Of a DNA stretch of 64,000 bases, positions 1 through 9,238 are shown piece after piece. The notes below the pieces were generated by a model. The model ran no database searches and was not told the origin of the DNA. It saw only the letters and a program-made list of their open reading frames with translations. The position numbers were made by a program, and so were the translations under genes. The DNA lies in the NCBI RefSeq assembly GCF_000002875.2, contig NC_009420.2:556001-620000 (forward strand). The letters run 5' to 3'. The DNA comes from Leishmania infantum JPCM5 (taxonomy: Eukaryota; Euglenozoa; Kinetoplastea; Trypanosomatida; Trypanosomatidae). How positions within the stretch are numbered: the stretch's first letter is position 1; every line of letters starts with the position of its first letter.

Positions 1-335
1 CTGGACGCGGCAGAACGCCCAGACGGCCTTTGTGTGGGCGCTGCAGTCGATTCATCCACCTTTGGCGACATTGACGGCTTCATTCTCTGGATAGAGGGAG
101 TAGGAATGCTTACTTGGTCCTGCTCATCGCTTCCCCGTGCAGCAGAAGGAGCTCGGCGAAAAGGAACAGGTGTCCTGGAGCGCGAGAAGGGGGTGCCTCC
201 GGTGCATGCCGAAGTTGAAGCATCCTGTGCCGATGATTTCCCCGCATGCACCGACTGCTCCGAAGCAGCACGCTGGGAGGAGACGCCAGACCCCGGCACC
301 GGTACAACCATCGACAACTCCTCCTCGTCTTCCAT
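1..335 (-). CDS. N-terminal part of an unknown protein, runs off the left edge
   Basis: Reading leftward from an ATG at 335, the minus strand stays open to the window edge for 111 codons. The product begins MEDEEELSMVVPVPGSG and continues rich in Ser, Ala, Pro, Thr and Gln, with short basic patches. This composition is typical of disordered N-termini of Leishmania hypothetical proteins. The frame also stays open for some distance upstream of 335 but without a nearby ATG, so 335 is the best start. No domain is visible in this fragment and I do not recognise it. The overlapping plus-strand frame at 34-393 is treated as its shadow, because every convincing gene in the window is on minus. Coding status rests on open frame, strand and composition only. 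Confidence 0.6.
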   Translation of the reverse strand, partial: MEDEEELSMVVPVPGSGVSSQRAASEQSVHAGKSSAQDASTSACTGGTPFSRSRTPVPFRRAPSAARGSDEQDQVSIPTPSIQRMKPSMSPKVDESTAAPTQRPSGRSAAS

Positions 336-780
336 CGGCTTTCTTGCCTTTTCGGTGGGGTTCGTGATTCTCGAGCCGATTTTGCCGCGGTGAGCGGCGT
401 CTGAAATGGCTGAAAGTTGACAGAGAAGGATGTCGACTACGAATCCGTGTAACGGTGGAATTATGTGCGGTTCTTTGAATCTATCGAGTCGATCGTGACG
501 TGCGCAATGGAGACGCCGTAGGAAAAAGGTCCGTCCACAACGCGCACAACGAAAAATTCAAGTAGACCCGGCCGCCCCAGCAGCCGCACCCCATCGCACA
601 TGTGCACAGAACAACGAAGAAAAAAAGTGAATGGTACGCCTCGCCGCTTTCCCTTCTTCTTGTTTGTGTATGTGTGTACTCCTAATGTGTTCAGTTCATA
701 CATCAGCAATTCGTGCGAAAGCGCGAGGCAAAATACAGGGATCAACAGATGTGCACGTGAGAGACAGGGAAGGAGGGAGA
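336..780. other. intergenic, no gene seen
   Basis: Presumed 5' UTR and splice region of the left-edge gene plus distal 3' UTR of the XRN-like gene. I see only low-complexity A-rich stretches and no supported gene. Confidence 0.5.
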
Positions 781-1433
781 GATGATAAACATGGTAAGCT
801 GCTTTATAGCGTTTTTTTTCGTCTCCTTTACCTAGTCTGTTGCCTGCCATACAGCAAGGTGTTCAGCCTACATTCAGCCCCCCCGCCCTCGGCCGGTCAC
901 AGGCACAGCGCATGGGGAGATGCAGCGGTAGGGCAAGCCCTGCAGCCGTGCGCCGACCCAGTCACCCGGGCACCGCCGCTGCGTCGAACAGTGCTCACAC
1001 ACACACACACTCACACAGCAGCGGCCGTTGCGCCGGTCGCCACCCGGTGCACCCGCCACGGGGCCGGGCTCGGGCACCCCCACACCAGTGGGCAGTGTGA
1101 GGGCGGGGGCGCGATGCCTTTCGAGCCACCTCCACACTCCGCCCATCACATGAACGGCACGGACGCGTTCACTGACCGCAGGGCGCGGCGACGCCGCGCT
1201 CACCAGGACATGGCCGCCCGGCATCAGCGGGGATGCATTGCTGTGGCTCCGCTACGCCGTAGGCGCTTGGCTCGGCCACCACCAGAGGCGGCTCCGCAGT
1301 GGCAGGGGATAGGGGCGAGGGGCTGCTTGGCTTTTTCCGCACGCAATGCGTGGGGGCGCTGGACCCTGCGACACCACGCACTGAGGTGTCGCCCCGTCCT
1401 CATGGAGAGTCGGCACGCAGCTGGAAAAAAAAA
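781..1433 (-). repeat. SIDER-like retroposon copy A
   Basis: Copy of the ~560 bp family also found at 8694, 21490, 24072 and 28872. Read on minus it starts near 1433 with an oligo-T/CCAGCTGCG block. It then carries the elements CACCTCA, CGTGGTG and CAGGGTC in order (about 1360-1392), which match my memory of the 79-nt 5' hallmark of the ingi/L1Tc clade kept in Leishmania SIDERs. It ends at the left with an A-tract (minus sense, about 812-819). The stretch 781-803 is shared with copy D, so the older unit extends past the A-tract. An internal CA microsatellite lies at about 995-1017. It lies in the presumed 3' UTR of the XRN-like gene in sense orientation. SIDERs are known to influence Leishmania mRNA stability; that role here is inference. 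Confidence 0.7.
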
Positions 1434-1975
1434 TAGGGAGGGGCGGTATGAAGACTGTTTCACAACGGACATCGTCGGTAGGGCAGCAGCCCGAAACACA
1501 GTCCACAAAGCGAGAGTCGAGAAAGTGGAGAGCGCACCGGTGGTGCGACGACCGCAGCAAAAGGGCATTCGGGTGAGTGCGACCTTAGTTCCCCTCTCCA
1601 CACATCTGCTCTGCTGACGTTGAATGAGCACATGTGGAAGGTAACAGTTGCGGCGCAAGCAATGAAAACGGTCACGCGCCCCGGTGCATGTCTTCTCTCT
1701 GCAATGCCAAAAAAACAGAGAAGACTTTCGTCACCAAGCCACACGCACACGCTCAGCCACCCCTGCGTCAAGGGGCGGCGTGGAACGCATGCCACCAAGA
1801 TCTCACATCTGGGCCACACACAGTCGCCGCCCTCTTCACCTTGCAATGGGAGAGAGGACATCTTGTGTTTTCCTGTCCGTTTCCGCGTTAAACGATCGCC
1901 ATTAACGTGTAGTTAAAACACAAAGCAAGACGCGACACGCATGCCTCTTGGAGTGGTGCGAGCCGCTGCTCTGCT
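1434..1975. other. intergenic, proximal 3' UTR of the XRN-like gene
   Basis: Nothing gene-like. It lies between the stop codon of the XRN-like gene and the 5' end of SIDER-like copy A, so it is probably transcribed as 3' UTR. Confidence 0.5.
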
Positions 1976-4822
1976 TCACGAAGTCTCAGCCGTTGCAGGC
2001 GCATTGAATCGCGCGGCACGCCCCACGTGCCTCGGCGAGCCTCCGTCCGCTTCGGCAGCTGCCGCCTTCGCGGTTGCCTTTTGCTGTTTTAGACGCTCGC
2101 GTTTGCCGCGACGTTTCTTTGCCTTGGAGGTGCCGTTTTTCGTGTCTTCGGCCCTTTTCCTTGACCTTGTCCGACCAATGTTGCCGTCGTCGTTGTCCGG
2201 CAACGTGCCGTCGTTGTCATCCACGTTGGCACTGCGCTTCTTGCCGGGGACGGCGTCGACCACCAACGCAGAAAGAGTGCGCTCCTTCTTTGCCACCTTC
2301 CTGAGCCGCTGCAGCTCTGCAATGTCCTCCTCGTCCACTGCACAGCGCCGCAGATTCACAACGTTTGCCGGGCCACGCGGCGTCTGTGAGTAGTCATACG
2401 ACACCCCGAGCGCCGCAAAGATGGCCTGCTGCGCCGCTGATTTCTCGCTCGACGAGGACGCTGTGCTGTCTACCCTTCCAGGTATCGCGGAGGGCCCAGA
2501 TGCGGCTGTGATGGAGGACGGTGGTTGCGAAGTCGCAGCCTGTAGAACGGGCGCCATGCGACGCAACTCGAAGCTGTATACGTAGTGTCCGCCAACTGGG
2601 GTTGTACCCGGCGTCGCTCTTGAGGCCTTCGCGGCCCCAGCCGAGGAAGGCGGATGCGCCGAACTGAACGCCGACTCCCCTACTTCGGCTTTCGCCACTG
2701 ACGCGGCTGCCTTGGTGAGCGTCGCCATGCGGCGCACACCGAGTCCGAGGGCGTATGCCCAGACAGTCATCAGGTAGAAGAGCAGGTTGGCCTTTGCTAA
2801 GCTGGCTGGTGACACCATCTGCAGGGCTTTCTTCAGCATCTCTCTGACGCTGGGGAGGTGCGCGGACCGCATGCCTGCAGCGGTGTAGTGACCGCTGCGC
2901 GCAGCCGAGGACGCTCCGTCAACGCCACTAGTGAAATTTTGCATCAGAGCTGCAAGGGACACGTTGCTCGTGCGCGCACCACGCACAGCCCAAGCGTTCG
3001 AAGCCGCAGGCGCCACCAGATGCTCGCCAACGTCAAGCTCGCTTGTGGAGGACGACGCGTCACGCGCGAAGGTGGCGTGGTTGGCTTCAAGCCTTGACGA
3101 GGCGTTGGCGGCATCGTTGGTAGCCGACGCGCCACCCGATGCGGCCACTAAGAGCTCCTTTTTGGCGAGGCCGTGCAGGGGGAACGAGAACGTGCGCGTC
3201 GCCTCCTGGCCGAGCACCCACATCACCGCAGAGAGACTAGGGAGCATGATGGCAGTCTCGGACAGTGGCCGTGAGTCGAGAAACGTTTGCTTCAAAGTCG
3301 GCGTCTTGTCAAGATTACACCCGACAATGTAGCGGAGCGTCGCGTAGACGGCATTGGAGAGGTAGGTGATGGCGCTGCTCTTCTCCTCCTCGACGGGCGG
3401 TCGCGGCTCCGCGTCAGCGTAATGTACAGCGTCCAAGATGGAGTGGAGGAATTGGCAGTTTAGTACAAGGCTGCCTCGGTTCGTCGAGTGCGTGTTGACT
3501 GAGGGGGTGAGTAGTGCGCGGCCTGTCTCGGCATCCGCGGTAGACAAATTCTTGTACTTGTGTTTGCAGTACGCCTGCCAGCACGACCCGGAATCCACCT
3601 TTGTGGCGCCGCGCACCAGCGACGGCACATTGACGGCGTTGCCCATGACAATCATAAAGAGAAACACCATGTCAACGCAGCTCGTGTGCGTGATGGAGGA
3701 AACGAGCAGCTCGCCCTCCGTCGGAGCAGCGCTGGCTTCCTTGACGTACTTGCCATCATCAATGGGCACCTCCTCCATCTCTGACACAGGTGCCTTAGCG
3801 GTTGCGCCTGCAGTCGCCGTGGGCACCTTCGTCGGCTTCGTCTCCACATGCTCTGGCTGATCGTCATCGCTGCTGTCCGCCAATTCGATGCGCACGCCGG
3901 TGGCCACCATTGGGCCGTCCTGCTTGCGGCGACGCACCACACCGTCGTCTCGAGCAGCCGTCGCCGTCGCCGTGGCGACCGCCGTGTCCTTAACGGAAAG
4001 TTCTACCTCCTCGTCACTGTGTTGCTTCCCCGCACGTTTTGTTGCCGGCGCAGTGGCAAAGGAGTTTGCCCTATTGGGCTCTGCAGCGTTTCTTTCCGCC
4101 ATCGCCTTCATCTTGGCGGCGGCAGCTGCCGCCGCCTCCTCCTCCTCCTCGCTCGCGGCGTAGAAGGCGTCGGTGCAGGTGGCCACAAACGCTAGGACGC
4201 GATCGAGGCGCAAAATCGAAGGCTCGAAGAGGACGTCCTGCAACTTTGTGGCAATGGAAACCTGCTGGGGTGCTGGGCCGCAGAGCACGCCGCACAGCAC
4301 ATCAGAGTCCTCCGAGATAAAGAGAAAGGTAGGAAGGACAGTGGCTCCGCTGGCAATGGCACACGTCACCAAGCAACGCTGCAGGTCAAGAAGCTTGTAG
4401 TCCGCCTCTCCCGCCACACCGCGTCCGCTCGTCAGCACGTACGGGTTAGCCCTAGAGCCGGTACCCAACCCGTTGTTGCTCCCTTGCTGCGCACGGTACG
4501 CGTCCGCCAACTGCCCGCACAGCTTCTGCACATGCACATCGAGGTCACCGATCCCCACAAGAGCGTGGCGGTGGGCGCGGGCCGTGCCGCTGCGGTCGCG
4601 CTGGGAGTCTAGCGCGAAAATGACAGCTGACCTCGCCACGACATGGTCGGGATTGAGAAACGCGCGCAAGTTGTCAAGCCCAAGTGTCTGCGCCGCGTTC
4701 GTGGCGTCAATCAATATGAAGTCGAAGATGAGCGGCTCGTGCCTCGAGCTGCCTTTCGGCACACGACACAGCGCACTAGGCGAGGAACGCGCAATAAACT
4801 TGACAAAGTCAGGGATGCCCAT
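1976..4822 (-). CDS. divergent XRN-family 5'-3' exoribonuclease
   Basis: 948-aa protein. The frame runs open upstream to 5194, but the ATG at 4822 gives MGIPDFVKFI, which aligns with the conserved N-terminus of XRN nucleases, so I chose it. XRN landmarks in order: LIDATN with D39, ALDSQRDR with D72, GEADYK with E139 and D141 (XRN GEGEHK), SEDSDV with D172 and D174 (XRN DADL), and DMVFLFMIVMGNAVNVP around 385-401, matching XRN DFVFLCFLVGNDFLPHLP. In the last motif the acidic residue is replaced by A397. An acidic, Ala-rich insertion (about 224-370) separates the last two motifs. The C-terminus is Lys/Arg-rich with nuclear-localisation-like clusters. XRN enzymes degrade 5'-monophosphate RNA. 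Trypanosomatids have four XRNs (XRNA-D) and I cannot say which this is. Activity is uncertain because of the altered motif. Confidence 0.82.
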   Translation of the reverse strand: MGIPDFVKFIARSSPSALCRVPKGSSRHEPLIFDFILIDATNAAQTLGLDNLRAFLNPDHVVARSAVIFALDSQRDRSGTARAHRHALVGIGDLDVHVQKLCGQLADAYRAQQGSNNGLGTGSRANPYVLTSGRGVAGEADYKLLDLQRCLVTCAIASGATVLPTFLFISEDSDVLCGVLCGPAPQQVSIATKLQDVLFEPSILRLDRVLAFVATCTDAFYAASEEEEEAAAAAAAKMKAMAERNAAEPNRANSFATAPATKRAGKQHSDEEVELSVKDTAVATATATAARDDGVVRRRKQDGPMVATGVRIELADSSDDDQPEHVETKPTKVPTATAGATAKAPVSEMEEVPIDDGKYVKEASAAPTEGELLVSSITHTSCVDMVFLFMIVMGNAVNVPSLVRGATKVDSGSCWQAYCKHKYKNLSTADAETGRALLTPSVNTHSTNRGSLVLNCQFLHSILDAVHYADAEPRPPVEEEKSSAITYLSNAVYATLRYIVGCNLDKTPTLKQTFLDSRPLSETAIMLPSLSAVMWVLGQEATRTFSFPLHGLAKKELLVAASGGASATNDAANASSRLEANHATFARDASSSTSELDVGEHLVAPAASNAWAVRGARTSNVSLAALMQNFTSGVDGASSAARSGHYTAAGMRSAHLPSVREMLKKALQMVSPASLAKANLLFYLMTVWAYALGLGVRRMATLTKAAASVAKAEVGESAFSSAHPPSSAGAAKASRATPGTTPVGGHYVYSFELRRMAPVLQAATSQPPSSITAASGPSAIPGRVDSTASSSSEKSAAQQAIFAALGVSYDYSQTPRGPANVVNLRRCAVDEEDIAELQRLRKVAKKERTLSALVVDAVPGKKRSANVDDNDGTLPDNDDGNIGRTRSRKRAEDTKNGTSKAKKRRGKRERLKQQKATAKAAAAEADGGSPRHVGRAARFNAPATAETS

Positions 4823-5732
4823 GGTTGCTGCGCAGTGGGGTTCCAGAAACAGTAGAAGGGGGGGTGCGGGAGAGGACGAAGGTTGCGTTCCCTGTCCGTG
4901 GCAATATGCAAGACGACAAAACTGCACAGAGCAGGTGTCAATGCATAGGACGGGTGGAAAGCCGGAAAGAGCGCAGAAACAAAAAATCTCTGTCTGCCCT
5001 GGTCGTCTGTGGCATGATGCGTGCGTGATGGTGTTTTGCACAAAGACGTTGCCGGTGCAGCAATGGACCAACATGGGCAGCGAGCGCCGAAAGGCAAAGG
5101 GGAAGGCTGAATAAGAAGGGGTGGCGCCAAGGCCGGCACAAGCGCGCACACAGGTGCAAATACGATACGCAACCATCCGTGCAGCGCCCAACATCCGTGT
5201 GCATGAGGGAGCTAAAGACCCATCTCGATGTGAGAAAACGAGCAGAAGCGGTCACACCGTTGCTTCCCGGCTACTGCGTATGTGGAGTGCAGTCACGCAG
5301 GTATGAGAGACCTCTTCGCTTTTCCTTGCAGTGGCAACCGACCACCTGCGCGCCGGCGACACAGAAACAACAAAAGAAATCCGTCGCCCGCCCCCCCCCC
5401 CACACACACACGCAAACACACAAAACGCTGTTACGCGAAACGTTTAAAGTGGCTCCTTTCCTCCTGGGTGAGAGAGAAGGAAGACAAGGTGGACATATGC
5501 GCACTATCATCATCGGGCTGAAGCAGACCACAGTGGAGAGAGGAGGCCTTTGCGCAGCGGCAGTACACAAGCTATAGGGTCACCTGGCGTCAGAAAGAGG
5601 CACACGAGCAACGCGCACGCGTGGCGACTACGCCTTCTAGCTTACCTCTCGGTGGGGGGAGAACGGGGTAGAAGTAGTCTGGAGAGTGTAAAAGAGTGAG
5701 TAAGCAGCGCTGCGACTACCACAGCGCGGGAC
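4823..5732. other. intergenic, no gene seen
   Basis: 5' region of the XRN-like gene and 3' UTR of the 103-aa gene. It holds a C-run followed by CA repeats at about 5391-5425. The in-frame extension of the XRN frame up to 5194 is Cys/His/Leu-rich, unlike the rest of the protein, and looks like read-through of UTR. Confidence 0.5.
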
Positions 5733-6044
5733 TTACCCGGCCCCGCCAGCCTCACGCACCGTCTCAAGCTCTGCCTTCAGCTGCTTGATCTTTAGATCGT
5801 ACATGTTGCGAACCTTCTGCAGCTCCTCTGCGGTCCCCTTGTGCTCCAGCGCTGCCTGCAGGCTCTCCCAGCGGTTCAGGACATCTTGCGTCTGCTTCTC
5901 CGCGTCCTCCATGTCGTCCGCGAAGTACGTTGTGCCGACGCTTTCCTTCGCATCGGTAATCAGCTCGCAGGCCTCCGCAAACGAGTCCATCAGCTCGTCA
6001 ACCTGCTCCTTCGTTGTCAAATCCCTTTTTGGTGGCGTTGCCAT
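5733..6044 (-). CDS. small coiled-coil protein, unknown function
   Basis: 103-aa protein starting MATPPKRDLTTKEQVDELM. The ATG at 6044 was chosen because the upstream extension to 6485 is Cys/Leu-rich and not protein-like. After a short basic N-terminus nearly the whole chain is predicted alpha-helical: a mid segment around residues 20-55 (CELITDAKESVGTTYFADDM) and a strong heptad region around 55-98 (EKQTQDVLNRWESLQAAL, then KIKQLKAELETV). There is no signal peptide, Cys motif or membrane segment. Size and helix content suggest a small subunit of a larger cytoskeletal or trafficking complex, but I cannot assign a family. Coding status is supported by charged, repeat-free composition and the minus-strand context. 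Confidence 0.75.
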   Translation of the reverse strand: MATPPKRDLTTKEQVDELMDSFAEACELITDAKESVGTTYFADDMEDAEKQTQDVLNRWESLQAALEHKGTAEELQKVRNMYDLKIKQLKAELETVREAGGAG

Positions 6045-6593
6045 GGTGGCGGTGTGCTCGCAGCGCTTGCAGACAGACAGCAATGCGTGATCGCTGCTGA
6101 GCAAGGCCGCCGTTCCTGTACCCCTTGAGGACGCCGCGCAACGGCGAAGGTACGCCGCCTGCGAGGGTTCGACCAGCAAGGCGCAGAACGCGACACCCAG
6201 AGAAGGCCGACAGCGCCTATGAGCACCGTAGCAACTTGAGAGGTTACGACAGAGCATTGGTAGCAGACAACACAACCAGTAAAGCGCCTCTGTCAACGCG
6301 GCTTTTTGTGATCGTGTATGTGGTGTGAGGAAAGTCGAAGATAGGTCGAGCGAGATTATACCAGAAGCAGGAAGACCGCTCGTCCGAGCATGTGACAGCT
6401 GCTGCACAAAAATTAAACATCCCTGGCCAAAAACTCTACAGTACCAGTTGCAGTTATACATGATTGGCTCCCCATCTGACAACAATTACCCAACGAACTT
6501 GCACACTGTCGGCAGAACACCAACTTATGCAGCGGGAACTCCTGTCCCAAAACGCAGGGGAAGTCCTTTTCTCTCTTGGTGCACATTCTCTTG
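6045..6593. other. intergenic, no gene seen
   Basis: Presumed 5' UTR of the 103-aa gene. No supported gene. GGTTCGACC at about 6165 resembles part of a tRNA B box, but no tRNA fold was found around it. Confidence 0.4.
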
Positions 6594-7729
6594 TTTTACT
6601 TCCAGGCCTCCGTTCCACCACGACAAAGTCACCAAACGCACGCGTGCACAGCCTCAGCCCACCTACCGCCCATGCACCACAGCTGCACCCTCGCCGTCCA
6701 GGACGAGCCGCCCTGCCGCGGAGCCGGGCCGTGCGTCCTATGGGCCTCTGCATGTCCTTCCTCGCCCCCTTCACCGGCCGCGTGCCGCGCCATCGGCGCC
6801 CGACGGAGACGCGGCGTGGACTGCATGCCTCGCGCCAAAGCGGGCCGCGTCCGGGGTAACATGCGCGAGGGCGGAGGCAGTGGACCGTCCAGGTGCGCTG
6901 CAGGACGCGCTCAGGGAGGAAGGCCACCAGCCGCAGGCCGGGGGGTGGGACCTGTGCGACCTTGCACATCCTGCCTGTATGCCATGCGTCCCTCCCCCCC
7001 CAGTCCCCCAAGTCGCCTCAGCCCGCGGCATCCCGTAGCGCGGGGCGGGGACTCTCCGCATGGGGGTCTGGAGGAGCCCCGCTCGCGCACCTCGGGCTGC
7101 GCACGTCGTGCATCCGGCATCGGTGCCTCATGGAGCCCACCCCGCCGGATGGAGACGATGCCGCCTATGACGCCACGCGTGCCCGCTTTGGCGCTGTCCC
7201 GTGCGGCGCCTCTTCGCGCCGTTTCCTGTCGAACGCCGCCCTTGCCCTGCCCACCGCCGGGACGCCGCGCCCCAGCGGTGCGTGGCAGCGCGCCCGCGCA
7301 GTCCCCGCATCCCCGCGCCCCGGGGCCTGTTTCACGACGGCCTTCTCGGGTCGGGCCGTGGGGAAGGGGGTATGGCCTCGCCGTCTTCATCTGGCGTTTC
7401 CATCGGTGCCATGCGCCGGCGGCGTGTCTGGCAGGCTCGCACGCCTCTGCCGTGGCAGATGGAACGAAGGGGGGAGGGGGGGTCGCTAGTCACGCCCAGC
7501 GGGGAAAGCCCATGCAGCGCGGGTGACGCGTGCCTAGTCATGTCACCGCGTGCAGCGCCCTAGCGGGAAATGACGCTTGCTCCGAGTCTCGAACGACCGG
7601 CGAGCCTCGCGTAGTGTACCCGGCACAATGCCGGGTAGGGCGCCCCTATACGGAAAACAGGCGGGCCGAGGGCTCTGGCGGGGCGGGGGTACCGCAATGC
7701 CAGCAGGGAGCCGTAGGCCGCCCACCATC
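6594..7729. repeat. GC-rich 1.1 kb dispersed repeat, copy 1
   Basis: Full-length copy of a family with two other members (16123-17240 and 34591-35480), nearly identical over about 1.1 kb. All three lie in the same orientation. The sequence is about two-thirds G+C. It contains a perfect 9-bp inverted repeat with a 3-nt loop at 7617-7637 (TACCCGGCA, CAA, TGCCGGGTA). Long open frames cross it on both strands, but a one-base length difference in a C-run (about 6997-7010) between copies shifts them, so coding is unlikely. It lacks the SIDER hallmark and a clear poly(A) tail. I do not recognise the family. Confidence 0.85.
7617..7637. repeat. perfect 9-bp hairpin inside GC-rich repeat copy 1
   Basis: TACCCGGCA, loop CAA, TGCCGGGTA. 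Present without change in copy 2 (17129-17149); lost with the truncated end of copy 3. Confidence 0.85.
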
Positions 7730-8693
7730 TAATTGGAACGCCTCATGAATCAGGGTGCACATGCGTGGCGCTGCTGTATCAGTTGCGCTTTCGTATCTGA
7801 GGAACGGAAAAGAAGTCAGGCATGAATAGGGACAAGGCGCAGCGGAGCAACAGTGGTGGCAAAGAGATTCGGTGTATACACTGCCGTACACGACCAAAAA
7901 GGAAAAACATGCAGTGCCACCACATCGTCGGTGTACATCCTGCTTGACGGAGTGTAACCCTGTGCGTTTCTCGTGCAAAGTAGTTACCCATTCCGCTGTG
8001 ACGAACAGTTGTGCCTTTTTTCTTTGTGTGTGTGTGCGCGCGTGTGTGTGTTTACCTTGTGCCGTTGCCATGCATCATTCATACGCTTCAAACATAATGA
8101 CTATGACATACACCAATAATAACGGGAAAAGGAGTCAAAACAAGAGCATCGCACCTGGAATACAAACAAAAAAAAAACAGATCGACGACGAACAACAACC
8201 GTAACAGCAACAAACCACGCAAAGAAGAGCGAAAGGAGAGAGCGAAAGGAAAGAGAGGGGATAGGCGGCCCACACACCCACCCACACACACACACATGCA
8301 CACACAGAAAAATAAGAAGCACCATAATGAAAAGAGAACAAGAGATACAGAAAGCACCAACGACGAGGGAAATTTCCATGGCAGAAACAGGAGCAGACGG
8401 GGTGTGACGTCACCATCCGCCACATCTGCGGCTGACGGTCACACACACACACACTTATGTACATGCATACACACACCTAACGTATACATTCCCCGCAGCC
8501 TCTCCGAAAGTCCCGGGAAGACGAAAACTAACAAGTACACATAGAATGTCAGCACCACACCAGCACACGTACTCTTCACCACCGTACCCATGGCGGCTTA
8601 CGCACAGGCCTCACAAGGCCAACACCGATTTATTCAACATGCTCATTCTGTGACATGCAAAAGGAGCCCAACTCTAAAAGTCCTGGCACACGC
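7730..8693. other. intergenic, low-complexity
   Basis: Between repeat copy 1 and SIDER-like copy B. A-rich with CA/TG microsatellites (8024-8053, 8281-8310, 8434-8456). No gene seen. Confidence 0.5.
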
Positions 8694-9238
8694 CCAGCGC
8701 ATGGGGAGATGCAGCGGTAGGGCAAGCCCTGCAGCCGTGCGCCGACCCAGTCACCCGGGCACCGCCGCTGCGTCGAACAGTGCTCACACACACACACACA
8801 CTCACACAGCAGCGGCCGTTGCGCCGGTCGCCACCCGGTGCACCCGCCACGGGGCCGGGCTCGGGCACCCCCACACCAGTGGGCAGTGTGAGGGCGGGGG
8901 CGCGATGCCTTTCGAGCCACCTCCACACTCCGCCCATCACATGAACGGCACGGACGCGTTCACTGACCGCAGGGCGCGGCGACGCCGCGCTCACCAGGAC
9001 ATGGCCGCCCGGCATCAGCGGGGATGCATTGCTGTGGCTCCGCTACGCCGTAGGCGCTTGGCTCGGCCACCACCAGAGGCGGCTCCGCAGTGGCAGGGGA
9101 TAGGGGCGAGGGGCTGCTTGGCTTTTTCCGCACGCAATGCGTGGGGGCGCTGGACCCTGCGACACCACGCACTGAGGTGTCGCCCCGTCCTCATGGAGAG
9201 TCGGCACGCAGCTGGAAAAAAGGTATAGTGATGTAGTG
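8694..9238 (-). repeat. SIDER-like retroposon copy B, 3'-truncated
   Basis: Same family and gene-sense orientation as copy A, nearly identical from about 8694 to 9221. Its 5' side (minus sense) shares the extra block GTATAGTGATG...AGTG (9223-9238) with copy C, which marks the boundary of the pair. At the left it breaks off before the CCATACAGCAAGG block and A-tract seen in copies A, C, D and E, so its 3' end is lost. It lies in the presumed 3' UTR of the downstream kinase gene. Confidence 0.7.

Noticed and set aside
631..1617. 328-codon plus frame over SIDER-like copy A, with similar frames over the other copies
   Set aside because: Antisense to the element and the genes, with His/Thr runs from the CA microsatellite and no domain.
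4823..5194. 124-residue N-terminal extension of the XRN-like protein
   Set aside because: Cys/His/Leu-rich sequence unlike the rest, and MGIPDF at 4822 matches the conserved XRN N-terminus.
6576..7526. Long open frames across the GC-rich repeat (also 16051-17001, 34365-35489 on plus and 16105-16902, 34473-35609 on minus)
   Set aside because: They run into unrelated flanks, are Arg/Pro/Gly/Ala-rich without motifs, and a one-base difference in a C-run between copies changes the frame. High GC alone explains the lack of stops.
7560..7640. tRNA-like sequence (TTCGAGA loop and hairpin) in the GC-rich repeat
   Set aside because: No acceptor or anticodon arms could be drawn and the B box is imperfect.
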